DNA from: an uncultured Erysipelotrichaceae bacterium
GTDB taxonomy: Bacteria; Bacillota_I; Bacilli_A; RF39; UBA660
DNA length: 64,000 nt
Assembly: GCA_902768065.1 (NCBI GenBank)
Contig: CACXJP010000001.1
Coordinates: 14,022-78,021 of the forward strand
Reading direction: 5' to 3'
A model generated the notes under the pieces. It searched no databases, was not told the origin of the DNA, and saw nothing but the letters and a program-made list of their open reading frames with translations. A program made the position numbers and the translations under genes. Numbering within the stretch: the stretch's first letter is position 1; every line of letters begins with the position of its first letter. This document shows positions 1-8,320 of this stretch, piece by piece.

Positions 1-8
1 TTTGCCAC
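1..8 (-). CDS. rplK: 50S ribosomal protein L11, first codons only
   Basis: Only the first eight bases of the gene lie in the window, read on the minus strand as GTG GCA AA (Met-Ala-Lys). An AGGAGG ribosome binding site sits at 17-22, eight bases upstream. L11 proteins usually begin MAKK and rplK normally follows nusG in Firmicutes, so identity rests on position plus these three residues. A structured leader and a promoter lie just upstream. Confidence 0.6.
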
Positions 9-23
9 GAAAAACACCTCCTA

Positions 24-95
24 TAGTTTTATTTCGCGAGTGGTACAAATAGCTTGATTACCGCTTTAAAATGCAAACCATGCTTCCCACTAAAT
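24..95 (-). promoter_or_regulatory. Structured leader upstream of rplK (possible L1 autoregulatory site)
   Basis: The untranslated region of about 100 bases before rplK contains pairable segments. GTGGGAAGC near 82-90 can close on CCACT near 39-43, with smaller inner stems. In many bacteria the rplK-rplA mRNA leader carries a mimic of the 23S rRNA site for protein L1. The resemblance was judged by eye without folding, so the function is inference. Confidence 0.35.
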
Positions 96-121
96 CTATA
101 TTAATTAAATATAGCCCCTAA

Positions 122-150
122 ATAATAACACAATAATTATATTATTGCAA
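122..150 (-). promoter_or_regulatory. Predicted SigA promoter for rplK
   Basis: On the minus strand, TTGCAA (145-150) and TATTAT (122-127) are separated by 17 bases, close to the vegetative consensus. Transcription would begin near 115 and read through the structured leader into rplK. Confidence 0.5.
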
Positions 151-156
151 GTAAAA

Positions 157-690
157 TTAAGCATTTTCTATTTGACTTAATTCAACTTCTACAGATGTTT
201 CTTGTCCAAATAAATCAACAAGCAACATAACCTTCTGATTTGGTAAGTCTACTGAATCAACTGTTCCATACATTCCATTAAATGGACCAGCAATAATTTT
301 AACCTTAGTTCCCTCTGTTAATTCAGTATCAACATCCATTCTACTAATACCCATATTACCAAGTATTTTATCAACTTCGTATGGTTGTAATGGAGTTGGT
401 TTTGCACCCTTTCCACTTGATCCAATAAATCCTGTAACACCAGGAGTATTTCTAACTACATACCAAGCTTCATCAGTCATAACCATTTCAACTAGAATGT
501 ATCCTGGAAACATCTTTTTTACTTTTTCTTTTGTTACACCATCTTTTACTTCAACAATTTTTTCCTCAGGTATAACAACTCTATGAATATAATCTTGCAT
601 ATCCATAGATTCAGCTCTCATCTCTAATTTTTCTTTTACTTTATTCTCATGACCAGAATAAGTATTAACTACATACCATTGTTTTTCCAT
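157..690 (-). CDS. nusG: Transcription termination/antitermination protein NusG
   Basis: NusG binds RNA polymerase and modulates pausing, termination and coupling to the ribosome. At 177 residues it has the usual bacterial length. The N-terminal NGN domain begins with WYVVNTYSGHE, and a C-terminal KOW segment follows near residues 128-150 (KVKIIAGPFNGMYG). It directly follows secE with a nine-base gap and its own AGGAGG site, and precedes rplK, the order found across Firmicutes. No terminator was seen after it, but rplK has its own promoter. Confidence 0.97.
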   Translation of the reverse strand: MEKQWYVVNTYSGHENKVKEKLEMRAESMDMQDYIHRVVIPEEKIVEVKDGVTKEKVKKMFPGYILVEMVMTDEAWYVVRNTPGVTGFIGSSGKGAKPTPLQPYEVDKILGNMGISRMDVDTELTEGTKVKIIAGPFNGMYGTVDSVDLPNQKVMLLVDLFGQETSVEVELSQIENA

Positions 691-699
691 AAAAACCTC

Positions 700-1017
700 C
701 TACGCAAATAATGATTGAACAAGTGCAAATAAAATATCAATTAAATAAAAGAACAAAGAACAAAATATAATAAATACTATACAAGCAATAGAATACTTAA
801 TCATATCTTTTTTAGATGTCCAATGAACTTTTTTAAACTCACTTTTTACACCATTGCAAAATATCCTGAATCTTACGAAGAAGCTTTGCTTTTCAACAAC
901 CTTTTCTTCTTTTTTAGCAACTTTTTTTACAGTTTCTTTTTTCTTAGTATTATTTTTCTTTTTTATACTAGAAGTTTCATATTTGTCTTCTACAACTTTT
1001 TTTCTTACTTCAGCCAT
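700..1017 (-). CDS. secE: Preprotein translocase subunit SecE
   Basis: SecE is the small subunit that stabilises SecY in the Sec translocon. The start chosen is the ATG at 1017 (MAEVRKK), 105 residues. The upstream GTG at 1026 lies inside the AGGTGAG ribosome binding site. About 45 lysine-rich residues precede the conserved core (FFVRFRIFCNGVKSEFKKVHW), which is followed by one C-terminal membrane segment. Bacterial SecE is often about 60 residues, so the basic N-terminal extension is long. It pairs with nusG; rpmG, often found just before secE, was not seen. Confidence 0.9.
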   Translation of the reverse strand: MAEVRKKVVEDKYETSSIKKKNNTKKKETVKKVAKKEEKVVEKQSFFVRFRIFCNGVKSEFKKVHWTSKKDMIKYSIACIVFIIFCSLFFYLIDILFALVQSLFA

Positions 1018-1078
1018 TTTACTCACCTAATCCCAATTTTTTTTCAAAATAAAAACACTTCCACGTGCTTACAACAAT

Positions 1079-1107
1079 AAAATAGCATAAACATATAGAA
1101 ATGTCAA
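1079..1107 (-). promoter_or_regulatory. Predicted SigA promoter for secE-nusG
   Basis: A perfect TTGACA -35 (1102-1107) and a TATTTT -10 (1079-1084) are separated by 17 bases, reading toward secE. The 5' leader would be about 55 bases. Confidence 0.55.
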
Positions 1108-1118
1108 TAAATTTTCTA

Positions 1119-1826
1119 TTAACTATTAACAATTATAAATACAATTAAAAGAATAAGAATAACACTTAGTACAATTAAAGTAGGTATAAGAACTCCACTA
1201 ATAAATGCAGCTTCTCTATAACCACTTATTTGCTTATATATAGCATCATTTATTTTATCATTTGATAAATTATCAACTTTTTTGTTTTCACTGTAATCAA
1301 CTTCTTTTGGTTTTTTTCCATCACTTTCACTTATTTGTTGCTCTAATTGAACTAAATCTCTATTCATTTTTTCTAAAGCAAATTCAGAAAAATAAACAGA
1401 AGCCCCTCTTTGAACAACGCCTCTATAATAAGGAACATCCCCCTCTGGCAAAAATCTTGCTATTTCATCAAAATTTTCTTTTAAGAAAGATGGTGTAAGA
1501 TGATTCAAAGTATTTGTATATAAACCAACCTGAATTAAAGTAGAATTAAATATATCTTCCTTAATCATTTCACTTTTTTCTGATATATTACTACTAAGCT
1601 CAATTATATTATCAAATTGTACATGATCTGGCTGTTCATTTAGAATCTCAATCCTAGAAGGATAAAATTGTTCTATACAATATCCATGATCATGAATGTA
1701 TTTAAGCGCAATATCCATATTTAGAAAAACTTCTCTTTTTTCTTCATCAGAATAATGTTCTTTAACCCAATCAAATAAAGTAACTCTATCATCATCAGGC
1801 TTTTTAAATGGAATAATTTGAGCCAT
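1119..1826 (-). CDS. Membrane-anchored protein of unknown function, possible degenerate kinase fold
   Basis: I do not recognise a named family. The 235-residue protein has a soluble N-terminal part, a charged linker around residues 160-195 and one hydrophobic membrane segment at about 205-232, leaving almost nothing beyond it. Residues 37-75 (MDIALKYIHDHGYCIEQFYPSRIEIL and the following VQFDNI) have the rhythm of the helix-E and catalytic-loop region of protein kinases, but the HRD-like and DFG-like residues are absent, so any such domain would be inactive. It lies between the sigma-factor gene and secE, where rpmG is found in Bacillus. Function unknown. Confidence 0.6.
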   Translation of the reverse strand: MAQIIPFKKPDDDRVTLFDWVKEHYSDEEKREVFLNMDIALKYIHDHGYCIEQFYPSRIEILNEQPDHVQFDNIIELSSNISEKSEMIKEDIFNSTLIQVGLYTNTLNHLTPSFLKENFDEIARFLPEGDVPYYRGVVQRGASVYFSEFALEKMNRDLVQLEQQISESDGKKPKEVDYSENKKVDNLSNDKINDAIYKQISGYREAAFISGVLIPTLIVLSVILILLIVFIIVNS

Positions 1827-1866
1827 AATATCACCCTATCCTACATAATAATTTTAAAACAAAAAT

Positions 1867-1899
1867 AAAAAAAAGACAAATTATTGATATCTTTTTTTT
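1867..1899 (-). terminator. Rho-independent terminator after the sigma-factor gene
   Basis: On the minus strand a run of A followed by GA pairs with TC followed by eight T, about 10 A/T-rich base pairs around a nine-base loop. It separates the cysS-to-sigma-factor cluster from the next gene. Confidence 0.5.
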
Positions 1900-1908
1900 A
1901 TACTTTAC

Positions 1909-2478
1909 TTATTTTTTACTCTCAACTATTTTTTTTACCTTTCTACCCTTAAACTGAACTCTTCTTAAAGGCAAATCTAAAAGGACACTTATTTCCTTAT
2001 ATGAAAAGCCATTATATCTTAATTCAAAAATACAAGAATCTTCAAATCCAAGCTCTAAATATATTCTATTGAAGAATGATCTAAGATCATTATAATCACA
2101 ATACTCATCAATATTAGATGTACCAATAATATTATTATCATCAATATTAATAAGATACTGATTACTTATATTTTTCATTTCACAACTAATTTTTCTACAA
2201 AAAGAAAGCAAAGCTCTATTAATACATAAAATAACAAACGTATAAAACAAGCTATCTTTTCCCTCATTAAAACTATTAACAGCACTATGAAAAGCAATAT
2301 AGGCTTCTTGCTGAAAATCATCAAGATCATAACCATAATTCTTATAGTTATTGTAATATGTATATGCCAATCTTTTCATTATAGGAATATACTTATTAAA
2401 TAAATCATTATAAGAAGAATCATCGTTCTCTCTTACATTATAAATAAGTTCATAATCATTATACTTTTTGTAATTCAT
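1909..2478 (-). CDS. sigH: RNA polymerase sigma factor, SigH-like
   Basis: A sigma-70 family protein of 189 residues that would direct RNA polymerase to an alternative promoter class. Region 2 is visible as DLDDFQQEAYIAFHSAVNSF and the following YTFV...NRALLSF. Region 4 is a C-terminal helix-turn-helix (FELRYNGFSYKEISVLLDLP). In B. subtilis sigH sits in the same place, after rlmB and before rpmG-secE-nusG, and controls early sporulation and competence genes. The assignment therefore rests on synteny plus domain content; the sequence is divergent. The gene begins six bases after rlmB with a weak ribosome binding site, suggesting coupled translation. Confidence 0.75.
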   Translation of the reverse strand: MNYKKYNDYELIYNVRENDDSSYNDLFNKYIPIMKRLAYTYYNNYKNYGYDLDDFQQEAYIAFHSAVNSFNEGKDSLFYTFVILCINRALLSFCRKISCEMKNISNQYLINIDDNNIIGTSNIDEYCDYNDLRSFFNRIYLELGFEDSCIFELRYNGFSYKEISVLLDLPLRRVQFKGRKVKKIVESKK

Positions 2479-2483
2479 TATAC

Positions 2484-3185
2484 CTACTTTCTATTTCGAA
2501 TCACCTCATAAATCATTATACCTGCAGCAACGCTTGCATTTAAACTATTTGTAGTACCATACATTGGTATTTTAACTAGAAAGTCACATTTTTTAGCAAC
2601 CAAACTAGAAATTCCACTTCCCTCATTACCTATTACAATGGCAATTTTTCCAGAATAATCTACAGTTCTATAATCAACACTATCTGTAAGAGAAGTTCCA
2701 ACAATCCAATAACCATTATCTTTCAAAGAATCAATACAATTTGCAATACTAGATACTGAAACTAAATTAATATTCTGCAACGTTCCAGCGCTTGTTTTCA
2801 TAACAGTAGCATTTACTTGTACTTGTCTATTTTTACTTAATATAATTGATTTAATTCCCGCCGCTTCACAAGTCCTAATAATTGCTCCTAGATTATGAGG
2901 ATCCTCTAAATGATCAAGTATTACAACAACATCATCTGAATTACTATTTATAATAGAATCTAAATTGTTGTATTGGTAATCCGGAATAGATAGAATTATA
3001 CCTTGATTTAAACCACTACACAAATCATCAATTTGTTTTTTTGTTCTTATTTTTACAGGGATATTTTTTATTTTCAATAAGTCAATTATTTCTTTGTCGT
3101 TAAAATTATCCTGTAAAAAAACTTCTTTAATTATATTATTTCCTATCAATAAGTCTTTAGCAACATTTTTCCCATATACATACAT
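2484..3185 (-). CDS. rlmB: 23S rRNA 2'-O-ribose methyltransferase, TrmH/SpoU family
   Basis: SPOUT-fold methyltransferase expected to methylate the 2'-OH of a 23S rRNA guanosine. The 233-residue protein has an N-terminal substrate-binding domain (about 1-75) and a C-terminal knotted domain with the three family motifs: HNLGAIIRT near 97-105, VIGNEGSGIS near 185 and the NSLNASVAAGI stretch near 213-223. It lies four bases from mrnC. The next Bacillus gene in this operon, rae1 (yacP), is missing; the sigma factor follows directly. Confidence 0.92.
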   Translation of the reverse strand: MYVYGKNVAKDLLIGNNIIKEVFLQDNFNDKEIIDLLKIKNIPVKIRTKKQIDDLCSGLNQGIILSIPDYQYNNLDSIINSNSDDVVVILDHLEDPHNLGAIIRTCEAAGIKSIILSKNRQVQVNATVMKTSAGTLQNINLVSVSSIANCIDSLKDNGYWIVGTSLTDSVDYRTVDYSGKIAIVIGNEGSGISSLVAKKCDFLVKIPMYGTTNSLNASVAAGIMIYEVIRNRK

Positions 3186-3189
3186 TAGA

Positions 3190-3561
3190 CTATACCAAGA
3201 TAAAACTCATTATTTTATCTATCCTTTCTTTATTATTTGTTAACTCCAAAAATCCAATTACAGCTTCTAGACCAGTTGCATATTTATAAGTAATAATATC
3301 ACAACTTTTTGGATGAGAAGTTGTTTTATAATTTCTAGCTCTTTTAAATACATCAATTTCTTCCTGTGTTAAGAAATCCTCATCCAACATTGATTGTAAA
3401 TATTTAGCCTGACTAACTGCACTTACATATTTAATTGACTCAGTCTGAAGATCATTTACATTAGAAAAACCTTTATCTATTAGATATTTTCTAACATAAT
3501 TTTCATAAATAGAATCACCCAAATATGCAAGAACTAAAACATTTATCTCATAAACACTCAT
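3190..3561 (-). CDS. mrnC: Mini-ribonuclease III
   Basis: Mini-III is an RNase III catalytic domain without a double-stranded RNA-binding domain. In Bacillus it matures 23S rRNA. The 123-residue protein shows the family start (NVLVLAYLGDSIYENYVRKYL) with the acidic signature around LGDSIYE, and YVSAVSQAKYL further on. It follows cysS after a hairpin terminator and has a clear AGGAGG site, so it may be only partly co-transcribed with cysS. Confidence 0.93.
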   Translation of the reverse strand: MSVYEINVLVLAYLGDSIYENYVRKYLIDKGFSNVNDLQTESIKYVSAVSQAKYLQSMLDEDFLTQEEIDVFKRARNYKTTSHPKSCDIITYKYATGLEAVIGFLELTNNKERIDKIMSFILV

Positions 3562-3582
3562 AATAACCTCCTAATTAAACAA

Positions 3583-3607
3583 TAAAAGATTAGAAAAACT
3601 AATCCTT
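3583..3607 (-). terminator. Rho-independent terminator after cysS
   Basis: Minus-strand stem GATTAG/CTAATC (3588-3593 and 3599-3604) with a five-T loop, followed by a T-rich tail. It overlaps the cysS stop codon. Confidence 0.6.
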
Positions 3608-4996
3608 TATTACTTCATAACTAGTTCCTTCTCTAGTATCAATTAATCTTATTCCCTTTTTCAATAAGTCATCTCTAATCTTATCAGCCAAAGCAAAATC
3701 CTTATTCTTTTTAGCTTCTGCTCTTTTGTTAATTAATTCGTTAATTTCATCATCTAATTCATTATGTTTTTCTGTATTATCAGCACATAAATCTAAAGCA
3801 AAGACATTATCAAACTCGTTAATCAAAGAAATTTTAGTAGTTCCATTTATATTAGTATCTTTTAATAACTCATACAAAATAGATAAAGCATTAGAAGTAT
3901 TTAAATCATTTTCTAATTGTAATTTAAACTTCTCAATATAAGAATTATATGCATCTTCATCTATAGAACCATCTTCTTGTATCCCAGATATTTTTTTTAA
4001 TAGTTTTTTATATGTATTCTCTGCTTGAGCAAGATTATCATAAGTGAATAATAATTGTTTTCTATAGTGAGATCCTAAACACATAAATCTAAAAGATAAT
4101 GGGTTATACCCCTTTTCTTTTAGAGTAGATACAGTTAATATTCCACCAGTAGATTTACTCATCTTTCCAGATTCATCAATTAAGTGTTCATTATGAAACC
4201 AATAGTTACACCATTTATGTCCTAAAAAAGATTCACTCTGAGCAATTTCATTAGTATGATGTGGAAAGATATTATCAACGCCTCCACCATGAATATCTAA
4301 GTACTCACCTAAATATTTTATAGAAATACCTGTACATTCAATATGCCATCCAGGATATCCCTTACCCCATGGTGAATCCCATAACAATTCATGATTTTCG
4401 AATTTACTTGTTGTAAACCATAAAACAAAATCAGCCTGATTTTTCTTATTAGAATCTTCAAGTACATCCTCCCTAGCTCCAACAGCCAAATTACTATCTT
4501 GATTCGTTAAGCAATAATAATTATCTAATTTAGAAGTATCAAAATAAACATTTCCACCAGAAACATAAGCAAAACCATCATCAAGCAATTTCTTTATTAT
4601 TTTAATATAATCATCAATATTATCTGTTGCAGGACTAACTATTTCAGGTTTAAGACAATTAACCAATTCAAAATCTTCGAAAAATGCATCAGTATAAAAC
4701 TTAGCAATTTCCATAGATGATTTATGTTCTCTTTTACGAGCAATTTCCATTTTATCATCACCAGTATCACCATCACTTGATAAATGACCTACATCCGTAA
4801 TATTCATTGCTCTTGTTACATCATAACCTAAAAACCTAAGAGTTCTATCTAAGATATCATGACCAATATAATTACGTATATTTCCTATATGTGCATAATG
4901 ATAAACTGTAGGTCCACAAGTGTACATTTTAACTTTACCCTCTTCATAAGGAATAAAATCTTCTACCTTTCTGGACAATGTATTATATATTTTCAT
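3599..4996 (-). CDS. cysS: Cysteinyl-tRNA synthetase
   Basis: Class I synthetase that charges tRNA-Cys. Visible landmarks in the 465-residue protein are the HIGH-type motif HIGN at 36-39, zinc-ligand candidates Cys27, Cys221, the HH pair at 246-247 and Glu250, and KMSKS at 278-282. Full length for the family. It heads the cysS-mrnC-rlmB-sigma factor cluster. The cysE gene that precedes cysS in B. subtilis is not here; the upstream neighbour is a transporter with its own terminator. No T-box was seen. Confidence 0.97.
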   Translation of the reverse strand: MKIYNTLSRKVEDFIPYEEGKVKMYTCGPTVYHYAHIGNIRNYIGHDILDRTLRFLGYDVTRAMNITDVGHLSSDGDTGDDKMEIARKREHKSSMEIAKFYTDAFFEDFELVNCLKPEIVSPATDNIDDYIKIIKKLLDDGFAYVSGGNVYFDTSKLDNYYCLTNQDSNLAVGAREDVLEDSNKKNQADFVLWFTTSKFENHELLWDSPWGKGYPGWHIECTGISIKYLGEYLDIHGGGVDNIFPHHTNEIAQSESFLGHKWCNYWFHNEHLIDESGKMSKSTGGILTVSTLKEKGYNPLSFRFMCLGSHYRKQLLFTYDNLAQAENTYKKLLKKISGIQEDGSIDEDAYNSYIEKFKLQLENDLNTSNALSILYELLKDTNINGTTKISLINEFDNVFALDLCADNTEKHNELDDEINELINKRAEAKKNKDFALADKIRDDLLKKGIRLIDTREGTSYEVIKD

Positions 4997-5061
4997 AATA
5001 TCACCTCATTCGAACTTATTATATCAAATATAATAAAAATAAGATAGAAAAAAATTACAAA

Positions 5062-5088
5062 CAAAAAAGGAAGTATAAACTTCCTTTA
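5062..5088 (-). terminator. Rho-independent terminator after the YfcC-type gene
   Basis: Minus-strand stem GGAAGT/ACTTCC (5069-5084) with a short TTTAT-type loop and a T6 tail. Confidence 0.7.
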
Positions 5089-5096
5089 CCATTTCA

Positions 5097-6710
5097 TTAA
5101 GCAATAGCTAAAATTATGAAGATTATTAAAAGAACAACAAATAATTCTAATAATAGTTTCCAAACACTCTTTAACCAATCTTTATAAGATACTTTTAAGT
5201 ATGCTAAAGTTCCCATTAAGATTAAGCTTGTTGGAGCAAACAATGCAGTAAATCCATACATTGATTGGAAAATAATAGCTACTAATGGATATTTATCAAC
5301 ATTTGTTACAACAGAAGTATAATATGGAATTATACTTTGAGCAACATATGAGATATCTGCATTAAAGATACTTGCTAGTATAAATGAAATAACAGTAGTT
5401 ACAATGTTAAATCCTTTACTCATTCCTAACAATGCTTTATAAATTGTTAATTGGAATGGATGATAAGTAACTAGTACTAAGCAAGAATAGATTATAATTA
5501 CTATTAATGCAACAGAAAATGCTTTTTTAGCTCCTTCTGCAAAACCATCAAAAATATCATCAATTTTTACTTTATAAATTATTACAAGTAATAATGTTAA
5601 TAAAGCCATTGGTAAGAATAAATCTAATAATGTCCATGTACCAAATGCATTCATTGTTCCATATAATTTAGCAAAAATTGGGAATTTAAATATCTTAAAG
5701 TTCATAACTGCTTTAGTAATATCACTAAATAAATTGATTTTAAATCCACCCTCTCCCCAAGAGATAAATGCCAATACTAAAAGAACAAATAATAATGTAA
5801 ATCCTGCAACAAATGGCCATATTTTATGAGAATCACCATTCTTCTCAGGAATAAAGTCATCTTCAGAACCAGAAACTGATTCTTTAACAACTATAATATT
5901 ATTATCTTTTAATGCTGCTTTATTAGCATTTTTACGAGACTTAGATTTTGTTGATTTAGCTTTTGTTGTTTTTGAAGCAGTCTTTTTATTAGAAGAACTT
6001 GCTTTTGCTTTCTTAGAAGCAGTTTTTGCAGCAGGTTTCTTTTCAACAGAAACTTCAACTTTTACATCTTTTTCTAATTTTAAAATTGGTTTAGTAATTT
6101 TCATAGAGTTTTTAATATACATAAATGTATTGAATAAAACTAATACTATTCCAACAATTAAAATTACAAATCTAACTCCAATTTGATAATTAAAATCAAG
6201 AGATAAAGTAGATGTTATAACATTTAAATTTGTCAATGCAAATGTTGAACCAATAAGTCCTGCAGCAATCGAACCTACAACTACCATTGCTGCAACAATT
6301 TTATCATATCCCATTAACAAGATTAGAGCTACAATGAATGGAATAAACAAAGCAAATGCTATTTGTAAACCACAAATTGAAACACCACATGCTAATAAAA
6401 TAGAAACAATTGCAAGGAATACTTTCTCCTTTCCCTCAAAAAAAGCTACTATCTTATCTAAAAATGTACGATAAGCAGGAATTTTATATAAAATTCCATA
6501 AAATCCTCCAACAAAGATTACAAACAATCCAATATATCCAAAATAAGAAATAGCAGTTAATGGATAATTGAATAATTCATATAATCCCATTTGAACGCGT
6601 CCTTGATCTACATACTGTCCAGAATAATAAGCAGCAGGTAAAATCCAAGATAGTAATAAGAACACTAAAATAGTAATAAGAACGACTTTTACTGTATTAT
6701 GTTTTTTCAT
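5097..6710 (-). CDS. YfcC-family membrane carrier with a basic low-complexity linker
   Basis: A polytopic membrane protein of the YfcC / C4-dicarboxylate-type anaerobic carrier family; the substrate is unknown. The start chosen is ATG 6710 (MKKHNTVK), which has GGGAGG eight bases upstream; this gives 537 residues. An in-frame ATG ten codons earlier lacks such a site. Two hydrophobic halves (about 8-200 and 298-537) flank a cytoplasmic-type linker. Residues about 224-270 of that linker are almost only Lys, Ala, Ser and Thr (KKPAAKTASKKAKASSS and similar), like a histone H1 tail, followed by an acidic stretch. That insert is unusual for the family. Monocistronic, with its own terminator. Confidence 0.75.
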   Translation of the reverse strand: MKKHNTVKVVLITILVFLLLSWILPAAYYSGQYVDQGRVQMGLYELFNYPLTAISYFGYIGLFVIFVGGFYGILYKIPAYRTFLDKIVAFFEGKEKVFLAIVSILLACGVSICGLQIAFALFIPFIVALILLMGYDKIVAAMVVVGSIAAGLIGSTFALTNLNVITSTLSLDFNYQIGVRFVILIVGIVLVLFNTFMYIKNSMKITKPILKLEKDVKVEVSVEKKPAAKTASKKAKASSSNKKTASKTTKAKSTKSKSRKNANKAALKDNNIIVVKESVSGSEDDFIPEKNGDSHKIWPFVAGFTLLFVLLVLAFISWGEGGFKINLFSDITKAVMNFKIFKFPIFAKLYGTMNAFGTWTLLDLFLPMALLTLLLVIIYKVKIDDIFDGFAEGAKKAFSVALIVIIIYSCLVLVTYHPFQLTIYKALLGMSKGFNIVTTVISFILASIFNADISYVAQSIIPYYTSVVTNVDKYPLVAIIFQSMYGFTALFAPTSLILMGTLAYLKVSYKDWLKSVWKLLLELFVVLLIIFIILAIA

Positions 6711-6782
6711 AATTAACCTCCCATAATAATTATAAACCAATTTTCAACTATTTTACAAGTATTTACACATTTTTTTCACAAA

Positions 6783-6815
6783 AATAAAAAAACACGAGAC
6801 TTAATCTCGTATTTT
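6783..6815 (-). terminator. Rho-independent terminator after lysS
   Basis: Minus-strand stem ACGAGA/TCTCGT (6794-6799 and 6805-6810) with a five-base loop and a long T-rich tail. Confidence 0.75.
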
Positions 6816-6826
6816 TGATATAGTCA

Positions 6827-8311
6827 TTATTTTCTCTCTTTCATTGTTGGGAATAACAATACATCTCTTATTGACTCTTGCTCCGTAAATAACATTACTA
6901 ATCTATCAATTCCATATCCAATTCCACCTGTAGGTGGCATACCATATTCTAGCGCCTCAATGAAATCCATATCAATATCATTTGCTTCTTCATTTCCTAA
7001 TTCTTGTTCTTTAAGTTGTGCTTCAAATCTTTCTAATTGATCATCTGGATCGTTCAACTCAGTATATGCATTAGCACATTCATGCCCTGAAATAAATAAT
7101 TCAAATCTTTGAGTAAATCTAGGATCTTCTGGATCTTTCTTAGTAAGTGGACTTATTTCAATTGGATGTCCATATAAGAAAGTTGGTTCTATTAATGTTT
7201 CTTCCACGTACTTCTCAAAGAACTTATTAATAATATGTCCATATGCTTTTTCATGTTCTTCTAATGGAATATCATGTTCTTCAGCAAGTTTTAAACATTC
7301 ATCTAAATCTGTAATAGCTTTGAAATCAATACCTGTTTTATCCTTAATAGCATCTGTCATAGAAACTCTCTTCCATTCACCAGCTAAGTCTATATCATGT
7401 CCTAAATAATGGAAAGTAGTTTTTCCACAAACTTCATTTGCTATTGTTTTATACATATTTTCAGTTAATTCCATCATACCCTCTAGATCACTATATGCTT
7501 GATAAACTTCCATTAAAGTAAATTCTGGATTATGTTGTGGATCCATACCCTCATTTCTAAATGTTCTACCTATTTCATAAACTCTTTCCATTCCACCAAC
7601 TAATAATCTTTTCAAGTTTAATTCAAGAGCTATTCTTAAATACATATCTAAATCTTGAGCATTATGATGAGTAACAAATGGTCTAGCACTTGCACCTGTT
7701 AATAAAGTAGTAAGTAAAGGGGTTTCTACCTCTACAAACCCTTGATTATCTAAGAAATTTTGAATACATCTAATAATTTTAGGTCTCATAAATGCTACCT
7801 TCTTAGAATCTTCATTCATCATCAAATCAACATATCTTCTTCTATATCTTTCTTCTTTATCTGTTAATCCATGAAATTTTTCAGGTAATGGTCTAAGTGC
7901 CTTAACTAAATGAGTGTATTCTAAACATTTAATTGTTACCTCACCAGTTTTAGTTTTCATAATTTTTCCATATACACCAACAATATCACCAATATCAGCT
8001 GTCTTAAATAAAGAATATGCATCTTCCCCTATATCATTAATTGATATATATATTTGAATAGAACCTGTTTTATCTTGAATAGTAAAGAAAGATGCCTTAC
8101 CCATTTTTCTAATAAACATAATTCTACCAGCAACCTTTGCTGTATCATCCATTGATTCAAATGCATCATGATCAACATCACAATACTTTTCTTTTATATC
8201 TTTTGCAAAATCCTCTCTATCAAATCTTTGTCCAAAAGGATCTAAACCTAGTTCTTTTAATTTTTCTAATTTTTCACGTCTTACAGATTCCTGTTCAGTA
8301 AATTCTCTCAT
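6827..8311 (-). CDS. lysS: Lysyl-tRNA synthetase, class II
   Basis: Charges tRNA-Lys. The 494-residue protein has an N-terminal anticodon-binding OB fold (about 60-145, with AGRIMFIRKMGKASF) and a class II catalytic domain with motif 2 (FRNEGMDPQHNPEFTLME) and motif 3 (GYGIDRLVMLF) near the C-terminus. Full length. It is the last gene of a dusB-RDD-lysS unit; dusB-lysS adjacency also occurs in B. subtilis. AGGAGG precedes the ATG. Confidence 0.98.
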   Translation of the reverse strand: MREFTEQESVRREKLEKLKELGLDPFGQRFDREDFAKDIKEKYCDVDHDAFESMDDTAKVAGRIMFIRKMGKASFFTIQDKTGSIQIYISINDIGEDAYSLFKTADIGDIVGVYGKIMKTKTGEVTIKCLEYTHLVKALRPLPEKFHGLTDKEERYRRRYVDLMMNEDSKKVAFMRPKIIRCIQNFLDNQGFVEVETPLLTTLLTGASARPFVTHHNAQDLDMYLRIALELNLKRLLVGGMERVYEIGRTFRNEGMDPQHNPEFTLMEVYQAYSDLEGMMELTENMYKTIANEVCGKTTFHYLGHDIDLAGEWKRVSMTDAIKDKTGIDFKAITDLDECLKLAEEHDIPLEEHEKAYGHIINKFFEKYVEETLIEPTFLYGHPIEISPLTKKDPEDPRFTQRFELFISGHECANAYTELNDPDDQLERFEAQLKEQELGNEEANDIDMDFIEALEYGMPPTGGIGYGIDRLVMLFTEQESIRDVLLFPTMKERK

Positions 8312-8320
8312 ATATTCCTC

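Noticed and set aside
1060..1070. CCACGTGC palindrome before secE as a parS or regulator site
   Set aside because: Only the six-base CACGTG core is present, with no TGTTT or AAACA flanks.
823..1080. Phe-rich plus-strand frame across secE
   Set aside because: Antisense to the lysine-rich start of secE; poly-Phe is the complement of Lys codons.
1027..1118. Missed rpmG (L33) before secE
   Set aside because: The gap is too short for rpmG and holds a promoter; none of the L33 cysteine motif is readable.
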